Shown: one piece after another, positions 1 to 9,315 of the stretch
Layout of the letters: each line of letters starts with the position of its first letter
Position numbering within the stretch: position 1 is the stretch's first letter
Source: Polyrhizophydium stewartii
Taxonomy: Eukaryota; Chytridiomycota; Chytridiomycetes; Rhizophydiales
Assembly (NCBI GenBank): GCA_027604665.1
Contig: JADGIZ010000005.1
Span: 1-64,000 of the forward strand
Length of the DNA stretch: 64,000 nucleotides
Direction of reading: 5' to 3'
Position numbers and translations under genes: made by a program
The notes under the pieces: model-generated
Told to the model about the DNA's origin: nothing
Seen by the model: only the letters and a program-made list of their open reading frames with translations
Database searches by the model: none

Positions 1-117
1 GCGCCGGCCGCCGGCCCGCGGCCCCGCCGGCCGGCGCGGGGGGGCCCCCCCCCCCCGCCCCCCCCCCCCCCGCCGGGCGCGGGCGGGGGGGCGGGGGGGG
101 GGGGGGGGCGGCGGCCG
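1..117. repeat. G/C-only low-complexity contig end
   Basis: The first 117 bases contain only G and C, including long runs of C and of G; the first A is near position 118. It lies where the third exon of IDI1 should be and contains none of its conserved coding sequence. It looks like a contig end or a poorly resolved homopolymer region rather than ordinary sequence. Confidence 0.8.
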
Positions 118-555
118 ACGGGCAGGTGTGTCAGCAGCCTCAAAATGTACCACGCTGAGGCTGCAGGCGGGCGGTCCAAGCCCGGCGAGCGTGCGAGCGC
201 GCGGCCGGGCGGCGAGCAGAGTGCCCCCCGGCAGGCGAGCCGCAGGCCACTTCAGTCGGCGGCAGGCGGCGGGCGGCGGGCGGCGGGCAGAGGGCAGAGG
301 GCAGAGGGCAGAGGGCAGAGGGCGTGCACAGGGGGCGAGCGCACGACTTGCATTCCTTCTTGGAGCCGCCGCGCAGGGCGTTGTCGTCGCGGTCAACGAC
401 GATGCACTGCTCTGCCATGAGGCGGATCTTTGCGGCGGCGGCGCGGGCAGGCGGTTAGCGCAGGAGACGGGCTGCGGTCAGGCGGGGGGGGGGGCGCGGC
501 GCATGCGCACCTGCTCCGGGTCGTACTGGCTCCAGTCGAGCTCGCCGGTCGTCAT
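118..555 (-). CDS. IDI1: Isopentenyl-diphosphate delta-isomerase, 5' part only
   Basis: IDI interconverts isopentenyl and dimethylallyl diphosphate in isoprenoid synthesis. Exon 1 is complement 511..555 (15 codons from the ATG at 555, ending DWSQYDPEQ). A GTGCGC donor and CTAAC branch-like element precede exon 2, which starts at 427 (IRLMAEQCIVV, DRDDNALRGGSKKEC). This matches the yeast/animal IDI1 region before the catalytic Nudix fold (EEQIKLMNENCIVLD, DDNAIGAGTKKVC in yeast). Coding stops making sense near 352-357, where a GTCGTGCG donor opens a long GC-rich intron containing a 7-bp repeat. An intron-end signal GCTGAC lies near 127-133, just before the G/C-only tract. The catalytic exons are absent, so the gene is truncated by the window edge. 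Only the family identity is certain, not the exon 2 donor. Confidence 0.82.
287..324. repeat. 7-bp tandem repeat (gggcaga)n
   Basis: About five head-to-tail copies of gggcaga lie inside the inferred second intron of IDI1. It is a simple microsatellite-like repeat. It accounts for several spurious open frames in this area. Confidence 0.8.
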
Positions 556-928
556 TGGGGTCGATGCGAACGAGGCGAAGACTGGAAAAGAGCGCGGGCG
601 GGCGACACGGGCGACACGGGGGCTTGCGGCCGCGCGCAGGCCTGCGAGCAGTGGCGACCCCGGCTGCGGCCGGGCAGCGGTGGCGGCGGCGGTGACCGGT
701 ACGTGCTGCGCGTGGCGCGGGGCGTGTGCGGCCGCCCGGCAGATGCGCATGGCCGCCGCGGTCATCGTCGTCGTTGCTCGCATCGCCGTCGGCCGTGGCG
801 GCAAGTCGACCAGCGGCGGGCAGCCGCCGGGTGCCCGCGGGCCGGCATGTGCATGCCAGTGGGCATGTGCATGTGCGTGGGTGGGCATACACATCCGCTC
901 GAGGCGATCGGGCTGCGCTTTCCGCGCG
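556..928. other. Intergenic, divergent promoter region IDI1/ACT protein
   Basis: This 373-bp stretch separates the IDI1 start (555, minus) from the ACT-protein start (929, plus). It holds a purine/pyrimidine-alternating patch (repeated gtgcatg/gcatgtg near 846-895). Long open frames on both strands look like GC-driven shadows. No gene recognised. Confidence 0.5.
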
Positions 929-1354
929 ATGCTGACACTCGACCACCACCGCCGCGCGCCGCTGTCGGTCCATCGCTTCGCCCGCAGCGACGCGGCCGCC
1001 GACCGCCACCTGCTCGTCGCCCTCGCGCCGGTGCTGGCGCTGCCCGCGCCGTTTGTCTCGCTGACCGCCGCCGAGGGCGAGATCTCGCTGGTCGCTCCCG
1101 CCGGCGCCGAGCTGCCCGTCGCTCCGCAGAGCACCGAGGGACCCTGGGACTGGTTCCGCGTGCGCGGCCCGCTCGACTTTGGCATGACCGGCGTCATCAG
1201 CAAGCTCAGCAGCGTGCTCGCCGACGCCGGCATCCCGCTCTTTGTCGTCTCGACCTTTGACACCGACTTTGTGCTCGTCTCGAGCGCCAAGAGCGCTCTG
1301 GCCGCCCAGGCGTGGCGGGCGACCGACGGCGTCGAGGTCGTCGACTGCGACTGA
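929..1354 (+). CDS. ACT-domain protein (CASTOR/ACT_7 type)
   Basis: A single-exon protein of 141 aa. The second half carries the motif pair GPLDFGMTGV and FDTDFVLV, with VSLTAAEGEISLVAP upstream. This is the two-lobe ACT arrangement of the small ACT_7/CASTOR-like proteins found in bacteria, fungi and animals, which usually bind amino acids. The start was chosen at the ATG giving LTLDHHRRAPLSVHR, which corresponds to the usual N-terminal strand of the family; longer upstream reading is GC-rich filler. The ligand cannot be predicted. It is convergent with the four-pass membrane gene, with 106 bp between stops. Family call fairly secure; physiological role unknown. Confidence 0.75.
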   Translation: MLTLDHHRRAPLSVHRFARSDAAADRHLLVALAPVLALPAPFVSLTAAEGEISLVAPAGAELPVAPQSTEGPWDWFRVRGPLDFGMTGVISKLSSVLADAGIPLFVVSTFDTDFVLVSSAKSALAAQAWRATDGVEVVDCD

Positions 1355-1460
1355 CGCCTCGAGAATGAAGTGGCGATCGTCCACCTCCACCAGATCCCTC
1401 GATCTCCAGGCGTTCATTTGCAGATCCTCCGCTCTTTCAGGCTCGCCGATGCGCCAAGCT

Positions 1461-2242
1461 TCACCACCATTGGCTCTTGCCAGACGCAACCCAGCTGCGC
1501 CACTCGAGCGCAACCGTCACGGCCCACGTCCCGAGCATCACCCACGCCGCCGTGACGGCCGCCGCCACCGTGTGCATGTTCTTGACGTACGTCACGCTCG
1601 GATCCGAGTCGTGGAAGAAGCCGTGCTCGAACGTCTCGGCGCATGTGGCGCCTGGAACCGACTCGAACTCGCGGCACGACTGCGCGAGCCCGACCCAGCC
1701 CGCGATGGCCCCCGTGGCGCACATGAACGCGCTGATCGAGGCGAGCACCGCGAGACACATGGCAACCGCGCGCGGCTTGCCCTCGAGCATCCACGCCGAC
1801 AGCTGCGCCGGCGCAGCGGCCGAGACGGCCCCCGACGGCAGCAGCATCTTGGGCGTGGCCTTGGACGCGTAGAACAGCGACACGATCGCCACGGGGATCG
1901 TCAGGACCAGGCTGCCTGCCCCGAGCGCAATCAGATTCGTGCACGTGCTCGACCGCGCCTGGAACACGTAGATGGTCGACTCTTGGTGATAGTTGCTGAT
2001 GAAGAGCAGGCACGTGTCCTTGGGGCCGTAGCGAGCCTGGTCGGCGATGCCGCCGAGCAGCACTGCCGAGGCAATCTGCGGAAGCACGACGGGCACGTCG
2101 ATGCCGGGAACACCACGGGAGGCCGGTCTCGTCAGCGTGCCCCTGCGCGATCGCACCCCTCCCGCCCCATCGTGACGCCTACCAGCTGCACAAGAAACAG
2201 CACCGCGAGCAAAGCAAAGTGGATCAGATGTGCCCTGAGCAT
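1461..2242 (-). CDS. Four-pass membrane protein, unknown family
   Basis: Exons are complement 2183..2242 and 1461..2075, joined in phase 0 across a 107-nt intron (GTAGGC donor, GCTGAC branch, CCGCAG acceptor), giving 224 aa. Four hydrophobic segments are visible: HLIHFALLAVLFLVQL at the start, LIALGAGSLVLTIPVAIVSL, AVAMCLAVLASISAFMCATG and TVAAAVTAAWVMLGTWAVTV. The two loops on one membrane side carry cysteines, loosely like claudin/Sur7-type tetraspan proteins. I see no diagnostic motif, so no function is assigned. An in-frame upstream Met at 2389 would add an Ala/Pro-rich leader; the Met directly before the first hydrophobic segment is preferred. Confidence 0.65.
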
Positions 2243-3018
2243 GGCGGGTCGCGTTGCAGTCGAGGAGGCGGCGGATGGTGTCTGCGGGCCGGTCAGGGGA
2301 GGTGGGAAGCTGCAACTAGGAGCTGGCGGCGAAGCAGCGACGTGGGCCGCAGGCAGGTCAGCAAGCGCAGGCGCAGGCATAGATGCCATGTCGTGCGGTC
2401 GTCAGGGAGCAGCGACTGCAGCGAGGCGGCTTTGTAGGTCCCGCAACAAGCTTTCCGCTGTGCGACCAGGAGCGCACGCCAGGAAGCCAGCGCACACTCC
2501 CGTGCCCCAGCGCGCTCTCGCCGCGCCAACCCGACGCCTCGGCACCCACGTCTGTGTGTATCGCCCGCTGGGTCTGCAAGGCGAACTCGGCGGCGAGCCC
2601 GCTTCTTGAGCTCGGCGGGGTGTCGGACTTTGGATGTGGTTTGGAATCATCAATAGTTGCAAGCCCGACGACGAGCGGACATTGCGTAACGGTCTGTCGG
2701 GCAGGAGTGCGCTCGCATGCCGCCGGCGGAGCATAGTGGTCTGGTTGGCGTCTGTACCAGAGCCCTCTGCGCGCGCCAGCACTCGCTTTCGGCGGCGCTT
2801 CGAGATGCATTTCGGCCGGCCGGCCGAGGCGCCGAGCGACCTTGCCGCGTTGCTGTCAAGTTCGGCCGACCCACTCGCATCGCCGAAATTGCGGCCTAAC
2901 CCGTGCCTCCAAACACCATCGGCATCCGACCCCGCCCACGCCGCTGCCGTACCCGCGGCGTCTTGCAACCCAACAGTCTCTGCGCGCATCGCTGCCTTGA
3001 GCCCTCTGTCGCATAGCC
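2243..3018. other. Long intergenic region, divergent promoters
   Basis: 776 bp between the four-pass membrane gene (minus) and the first amino acid transporter (plus), the longest gene-free stretch in the window outside the right end. Several open frames over 100 codons exist on both strands, but none shows a recognisable domain or splice logic. It is probably regulatory; I see no repeats or RNA genes in it. Confidence 0.5.
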
Positions 3019-6000
3019 ATGGCAGAGAGCTCCTACAAGAAGAACGTGTATGTCGGCCACCAAGTTGCGCTTGTTGGCCTCGGCTTCGGGTCTCACGCGC
3101 CTCTCCTCACTGCGCCGAAATGCTACGCCGCCCTCACACCGCAACCTCGCACCCGCCGCACCACCTTGCGCCAACGCATCACAGGGGCTTTGTCGGCAGT
3201 ATAAGTCTGCTGATTGCCAGCATCTCCGGCCCAGGCATGTCGCCGCCGTCGACGCGTCTTCTCGATCGCGCCGAGCGCTCTCGCCGACATGCTGACGCCC
3301 GACGCATGCCGCGGATCGTTCTCCAGGCGTCCTCATCATACCCCAAGTCTACCAGAACGCAGGATGGCTGCTGCAAGTTGCGCGTTCCTGAGCACGTCTG
3401 GCGACGCGCTCGCCGGCTGACACGAGCATGCGCGACTCCAGGCCAACAATCACAATCATCGGCGTCTGCGTCCTCACAGCCATCGCGTCGCTGCTGCTGC
3501 TCGAAGCATCGACCAAGTTCCCAGGAAACGAGGGGTTTCAGGTGCGCAGATGAACGTACACTTCGGCTTCGAAGCTCATGGAATCAATACTCACAAGAAC
3601 TGGACTCACGACACCTCCCGCAGCGCAACATCGAGCTCACTGTTCTCGTGCATCAGGTGCGGCTTGCGTTCTATCAGGATCGACCCACCACTGCTGCTGA
3701 CGAAGCGCGACAAGTTCTACGGCCGCAGCTGGTACTACGTCATGATATTCATTCTCTACGGGTCGCTCGCATCGACCAACATTGCATCCATCGTCAGCTC
3801 TGCGCAGGTCAGGGATCTGCGCCGCCAGTGGGACACAGCGATCGGGCGGCTAACGGAAAGAGCCAAACCAGGTGTTCGACAACATGCTCATCACGATATT
3901 CGGCGGCACATGCGGAATCGGCATCACACCGATCGGCGGGCTGTACTGCGTCACCGCGGCGGGCGCAGGAAACTCGCCATTTGACGGGAATATCATGTTT
4001 GGCACGCTGGGACTGCTGGTAAGAGGCTAGTGCAGCAAGATCCGACGTGCGGCGCATGCACGACTTACAGCTCCACATCATCGTACAGATCAACCTGCTC
4101 GTCATCATTCCCATGACCCTCACCGACATCAACTCCAACATTCTCATGCAGCTGCGTGCGTGCAATTGTGTATCGCGCTGCGCTTGTCCGACCCCGGCTG
4201 ATCTCTCGCGCATATCGTAGTCTCGGCTTTGTACATGGGCCTCTTCACAATCACGGTCATTTACCAGGCGGCCGCAACGGGCCTCCGGCCTGCCGCGGTG
4301 AAAGCGATCGGCGCTCAGACGAGTGGGCTGATCGGAACGGTCCTGTTCAACTTTGGTGCGCGCGTCGTCCATGAGCGACGCAGTCTGTCATTGTGCCGAC
4401 TGACCCTTGGATCGTTTTGAAGCACTCTCAAACGAGGTTCCGTCTTGGGTCAACGTCACGGTAATCACGGTCTCCGCCGCCACGCATATCTCCGAGATGC
4501 ACTGACCTCGGTTCGTTGCGCAGCACCCAAAGGTCAATGTCAAGCGCGCGATATGGATGGCCGTCACAATGTCGTGCGCCATGTACATCCTGATTGGTAT
4601 ATTCGGTGCGCGACCTATGATGCATGCGCAGCACAGCCTCGATTCGACGCTTACAGTGCACGCTGCTCAGGAGCACTTGCGTTTGTCACCGACAACACCA
4701 CCAACGTGCTCCAAGCCATGTACAGCAACAAAATTCTGACAAGCTTTGGAAAGGGCTGGATGCTCTTTGTCTACATCACGTTCCCCATCATGACGTACAT
4801 CACCTCGGTGCCCGTGGCCATGATTGTCGTGCGGCTCAACTTTCTTGCGGCGCGGATCTGCTCCAAGAGTTAGTTTGGCTCGGTCTCTCGGACTCGCGCG
4901 GGTTCTTGTTTCGACCCGCAGGCTCTCTTGCTAATGCGAATGTCGCTCGACGCAGACGTGGCAAACTTTTGGGCACTCTACGCGCCGTTCCTGATCGCGA
5001 TTCCGTTCCAGACTGGATCCGCGATCCAGTTTTTCAGCCTGTGGACCAGCTTGACGTTCCAGTCGCTGTGCAATTTTATTGCGCCGTTTCTCATATTCAT
5101 GTTCCTGTCAAAACGTAGCACAGGTGACTGCGCATTACGCCTATACGGCGCTCTTGGCACTTGGCGCTGACCGCCACGACACGCAGTTCTCGCGCAGTCG
5201 GTCATTGACGAGGTATGGCTCCGAGCATGCATGTTAACAACTTCCGCTCCCACTGACAAGGTGGTTGTTTGCCGCAGCTCGAGTTCCTCGACATCAACGC
5301 CGGCATCAAAAAGACGATTCGCGACGACGAGGACGACTTTGACTACATATACCATCTCCCGTTCGCGGACCCAAGTCGCATCATCCCGCGCGATCCGTTT
5401 GCAAAGGTCAAAGAAAAGACAAAAGAGAGCGAGCTCCACAAGCACCGCTCGGAAATGTCGCTCGCGGCGTCGTACCACTCGCTCAAAGCCGTGCGCAGCC
5501 TCGTCGATGCAAGCCACGGCGAAATCAACAAGGCGTACAAAAAGGTCGTCCAGTCGTCCCGCACGTCGCTCAACAACCTCGCCAGCATTCACGGCAACAT
5601 TGGCGGCTCGCAGGCCAACATGAAGAGCTCGCGCGGAAACCTTGTGAGCACATCCAACGCCAATCTCAGCACCAACTTTGGTCCGAGCCTCGGCATCGAC
5701 TCGACGCTCCATCGCAACCGCACGCGGCTCGGCACGACGACATCGCGGCAAGAGTCAACCGACGGATCCAAGGCATCAAACAGCCGAGGGCTGCTGGGGC
5801 TCTACGGAAACCTCGCGCCAAGCAATCGCACATCAACATATCGGTCTGGCCAGGTCGCGCCGACAGACGATCTCGACGACAACGCATACAGTGCGGCGAC
5901 GTACAAGGTTGTCAAACCGTTCAAGGCGCTGCCGCGGTGGCTCACCGAGATCATCCGGCCGCAATGGGTCGCGGGGCTGTGCGCCATCGTCATGGCGATC

Positions 6001-6048
6001 TTGGTCGCCGATGCTATTGTGCTCGCCGCAACGAGCCCGCCGGCCTAG
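3019..6048 (+). CDS. AAAP-type amino acid transporter, copy 1
   Basis: Fifteen exons: 3019..3047, 3185..3234, 3327..3372, 3442..3541, 3624..3656, 3715..3807, 3872..4018, 4089..4155, 4221..4355, 4423..4460, 4524..4605, 4671..4868, 4956..5123, 5187..5212, 5278..6048; 660 aa. The N-terminal segment GSISLLIASISGPGVLIIPQ followed by YQNAGW is the typical first helix of the amino acid/auxin permease (AAAP, Aa_trans) fold. About ten or eleven membrane segments follow, ending in NFIAPFLIFMFLSKR. A 250-residue polar C-terminal region begins with HLPFADPSRIIPRDPF, which is conserved in copy 2, and ends with one extra hydrophobic segment. Introns 2 and 3 use GC donors where copy 2 uses GT, and the intron at 3657..3714 is missing from copy 2. 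Substrate unknown; probably a proton-coupled amino acid carrier. Confidence 0.85.
3235..3326 (+). other. GC-AG intron (donor GCATGT), transporter copy 1
   Basis: The exon ends GGC CCA G and the next begins GC GTC CTC, preserving the frame. The paralogous intron at 6562 starts GTAAGC at the same codon phase, so the GC donor is positionally confirmed. GCTGAC lies upstream of the acceptor. Confidence 0.85.
3373..3441 (+). other. GC-AG intron (donor GCAAGT), transporter copy 1
   Basis: This is aligned with the GTGAGT intron at 6692 in copy 2; the following intron bases (TTGCGC) still match. No GT donor in the right phase exists nearby. GCTGAC precedes the acceptor CTCCAG. Confidence 0.88.
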
Positions 6049-6233
6049 CCAGCAGTGCCAGATGCTCCAAAGTAAAGACGCGATGCTGACGACTCGGAGG
6101 CTCGCTCTGGCGCTCGGGCTGATGATGTGAGCTTTGTGCGCCTGGCGGAGCTGCGCTTCACCCAGCCGGCACAAACGCTGGCGCTGGGGAGCACACCCGT
6201 TCGATAGACTCACCCGGACCTCGCGACGCAGCC

Positions 6234-9200
6234 ATGTCGTACACAAAGAACATGTAGGAGCGCGTGTGGTTCGGTGCTGCCTCTTGCAGGGCCAGGTGTC
6301 TGCTTCTCCTGGGCCGCCTGCTCTGCGTCCCGCGCGTCAGCGCATCCCGTGTCGCCGCGTGCCACGGCCGACAGCGACAACAATCAATTCGGCGACGCTG
6401 CCGGCCAGCGCGGGCGGGCGGTGTGCTGACTGAGGCGGCCCATCAAACCGTGTGCCCCACCTGCGCGCCGGCATCGTCCGCGGGGTGCCTCTTTCTTGTT
6501 CGCGCTGGCAGCGGCTTCATTGGAAGCGTCAGTCTGCTCATCACGAGCATAACGGGGCCAGGTAAGCGGTGGCTCCGAGCGCCATGCGACTGACAGCGAG
6601 CTCTGCAGAGTGCTCACGCTCACCATGACGGCAATGAACGCGCAGGCATTGTCGTCATTCCGGCCGTCTTCCAGACCTCGGGCTGGGTCATGTGAGTTGC
6701 GCCGATCCTGTGCGCAATCTAGATCCACCAAAAGTTTGGCCTCACCCGCCTCCGCCTCCAGGCCTGTGCTGCTGTTCACCTTCATTGGCATATTGACGGG
6801 ACTAGCGTGCCTATTTGTCATCGAGGCGTGCTCCATGTTCCCTGGAAACGAGAAATTCGAGGTCTGCGGGCGGCGAATGCAACAGAGCCTGAGCACCAGC
6901 GTGCAGAGCTGACTTGCGCTTCGCAGAGAAATATCGAATTTACTGTACTCGTACACCAGTTCTACGGCAGAGGGTGGTACTACGCGATGATCCTGATTCT
7001 TTACGGCTCGCTGCAGAGCACCAACATCGCCTCGATTGTCGGCTGCGCACAGGCGGGTGAACACACTGCGACATCCTTACATGTGGCACACTGCTGACGT
7101 CGCGACATGCAACGCTCGTGCAGGTTTTTGACAACATCCTGATCAAGATCATTGGGACGACTTGCGGCTATAGTATCTCGCCCGTGAGCGGGCTCATTTG
7201 CGTCACCAGCTCGGGAACAGGAAACTCGCCTTTTGGAGACTCGACCATGCTCTTCACGCTCGGTTTCTTTGTAGGTCGCCTGCGGGGCTGATTCGTATGT
7301 TTACCCTCTCAACGCTGACGCCTTTCAACTTGGGGCTGCTTGAGGTCACGATGCTCCTGATCATCCCGCTCACAAACGTGGACATTAACGACAACGTCTT
7401 GCTCCAGCTCAGTGAGATCCGCGGAGCCGGACGTGGCGAGTGCTGGCGCTAATCAACGAGCAGTCTCGTGCGTATACACAGCCATGTTTCTGTTTACGCT
7501 CATTGTTCAAGGCGCCTCCGACGGCTTCAACGCTTCGCTTCTGCCTGCGGTCGGATCGGATCAGAGTGGGGTGGTCGGGAATGTTTTGTTCAATTTTGGT
7601 GAGCGCCTGATGCGGGAAGCCACAGAAACCCAAATCACTGCTGAAACTCCCGCGTGCGACGCTCAAGCCATGGCAAACGAGATTCCGTCTTGGGTCAACG
7701 TCACGGTGACTGCGACATGTTCGTCTTGCTTGCAATCGCAGAATCTCTGACGTGTCGTGGCTGCTCAGCACCCGCGCGTGTCAATCCACAAGAGCATCTG
7801 GTATTCAATTTTGATCTCCGGAATATTCTATGTCTTTATCGGCATCTTCGGTAACTGTTCGTGCGATGGTGGACCATGATGTGGTGGTTACGCTGACAGA
7901 GCCGCGGAAACGGCACAGGCGCCTTGTCGTTTGATTTCAAATCCGGGATCAATTTGTTGCAGGCCATGTTCAACGATGCGCATCTTTCTAAAAGTAGCTT
8001 CGGCTGGATCGTCTTCATTTATGCTTTCTTCCCGGTCATGATGTACGCCACGTCGATTCCGATCGCCATGATCGTCGTCAAGATGAACTTTTTGGCTGCT
8101 CATCTGTGCTCGCCAGGTGTGTCTGACACGTGGTACAACGCGTTTAACTGCGCATCTGACATGATCTTGGTGAATCAGGCATGGCCACGTTCTGGGCGGT
8201 GATCATGCCGTTCCTATGCTCGATCCCTCTGCAGACGGGCACCTCTGTGACCACGTTTGGCACGTACACGAGTGTCAGCTTCCAGGCCATCTGCAACTTT
8301 ATTGCGCCGTTCTTGATCTTCCTCTTTCTCTCAAAGCGAAACATGGGTGAGCAGCGGACAAGTCCGCCCGCGCTCAAGTCAGCCGACTGACCCGCGTGCG
8401 ATCCAGTTCTAGCGCAATCGGTGATCGATGAGGTGCGCCTTTCAGCCGCATGGCACCGCTACTGGGGCTTTGTGTGCTGACGCGGCCCGCCAGCTCGAGT
8501 TTCTGGACATCACGGCTGGCATAAAGAAGGGCTACAACGACGATGACGACGACTTTGACTACATCTACCATCTGCCATATGCCGATCCTTCGCGCATCAT
8601 CCCGCGGGACCCGTTCAAGAAGGAGAAGGAGAAGGATGGCGAAAAGGACAAGGGCGACAACGCAGCACCCGCAAAGACAAAGTCCATTGGCGAGCTATCG
8701 ACCGCATCGAAGCATTCGATCAAGGCGATCCGCAGCATGCTGGATCCGACTGCCGGCCAGCGCAACTCTCGCCAGCGGCAGCGCACGTCCCTCGTGCCGC
8801 GCGGCCCGTCCGCCAACACATCTCACGTCTCGCTGGCGATCAACGGCGGCGCGAGCAACGCCGGCATGTCCGCGAGCAGATTCGGCTCGATCGCCAACCT
8901 CGGCACCACCACGGGCACGGGCCACTTCTCGTCGCGCGGGTCCGAGTCCAGGGCCGGCTCGAACAGGGGCGGGAGAAGCTCGGTCTCGGGCAGCCACTCG
9001 CGGGCTGCAGATTTGTATGCGGGAAAACGGCGTGCGTCCGACGTCATGGGCTTCAATGCCACGGACTACTCCGGCAGCGACACGTACCCGCTCGTCAGCA
9101 CCGGGAACGATCGCATCAAGTTCTTCCACGCGCTGCCAAACTGGGTGCGGCGGCACGTGCGGTCGCACTGGGTTGCCCTCTTTGGACTGGTCTCGATGGC

Positions 9201-9240
9201 GCTCATGATCGTGCAGGTCATCATCGCCAATGCCAAGTAG
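6234..9240 (+). CDS. AAAP-type amino acid transporter, copy 2
   Basis: Fourteen exons: 6234..6253, 6512..6561, 6646..6691, 6762..6861, 6927..7052, 7124..7270, 7345..7411, 7464..7598, 7668..7705, 7769..7850, 7919..8116, 8179..8346, 8407..8432, 8494..9240; 649 aa. Same architecture as copy 1: the SGPG-type first helix (LLITSITGPGIVVIP, FQTSGW), hydrophobic segments through NFIAPFLIFLFLSKR, then a polar Ser/Arg-rich tail starting HLPYADPSRIIPRDPF and a terminal hydrophobic segment (ALFGLVSMALMIVQVII). The tail repeats KEKEKDGEKDK-like charges and many Ser-Arg pairs, suggesting cytoplasmic regulation by phosphorylation (inference). The intron at 7053..7123 uses a GC donor where copy 1 has GT. Substrate unknown. 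Confidence 0.85.
7053..7123 (+). other. GC-AG intron (donor GCGGGT), transporter copy 2
   Basis: The exon must end GCA CAG and resume GTT TTT GAC in phase 0; the only fitting donor is GC. The equivalent intron of copy 1 at 3808 begins GTCAGG. GCTGAC lies about 30 nt before the acceptor. Confidence 0.75.
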
Positions 9241-9315
9241 CCAAGGCAACGCCCCCCACCCGCCAACAGCTCAATGAAGAGATGCTTGCGAGAGAAATGG
9301 CCACCTTCGCCCACC

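Larger units (their letters stand above)
3019..9240 (+). repeat. Tandem duplication of an amino acid transporter gene
   Basis: Two head-to-tail paralogues (3019-6048 and 6234-9240) with 185 bp between them. Eleven exons have identical lengths in both copies (50, 46, 100, 147, 67, 135, 38, 82, 198, 168 and 26 nt), and one further pair of exons in copy 1 (33 and 93 nt) equals a single 126-nt exon in copy 2. The intron sequences themselves are unrelated. The coding sequences have diverged widely, so the duplication is old. Confidence 0.9.

Noticed and set aside
287..324. 7-bp repeat as possible telomere
   Set aside because: gggcaga is not a known telomeric unit, only about five copies occur and it is internal to an intron.
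455..1513. 352-codon minus-strand frame over IDI1 exon 1 and the ACT gene
   Set aside because: Antisense shadow of GC-rich coding DNA; no domain, and it conflicts with two recognised genes.
2402..4022. Long frames on both strands between 2402 and 4022 (195 and 462 codons)
   Set aside because: The plus frame runs through transporter introns out of phase; the minus frame has no conserved features. Low AT content explains missing stops.
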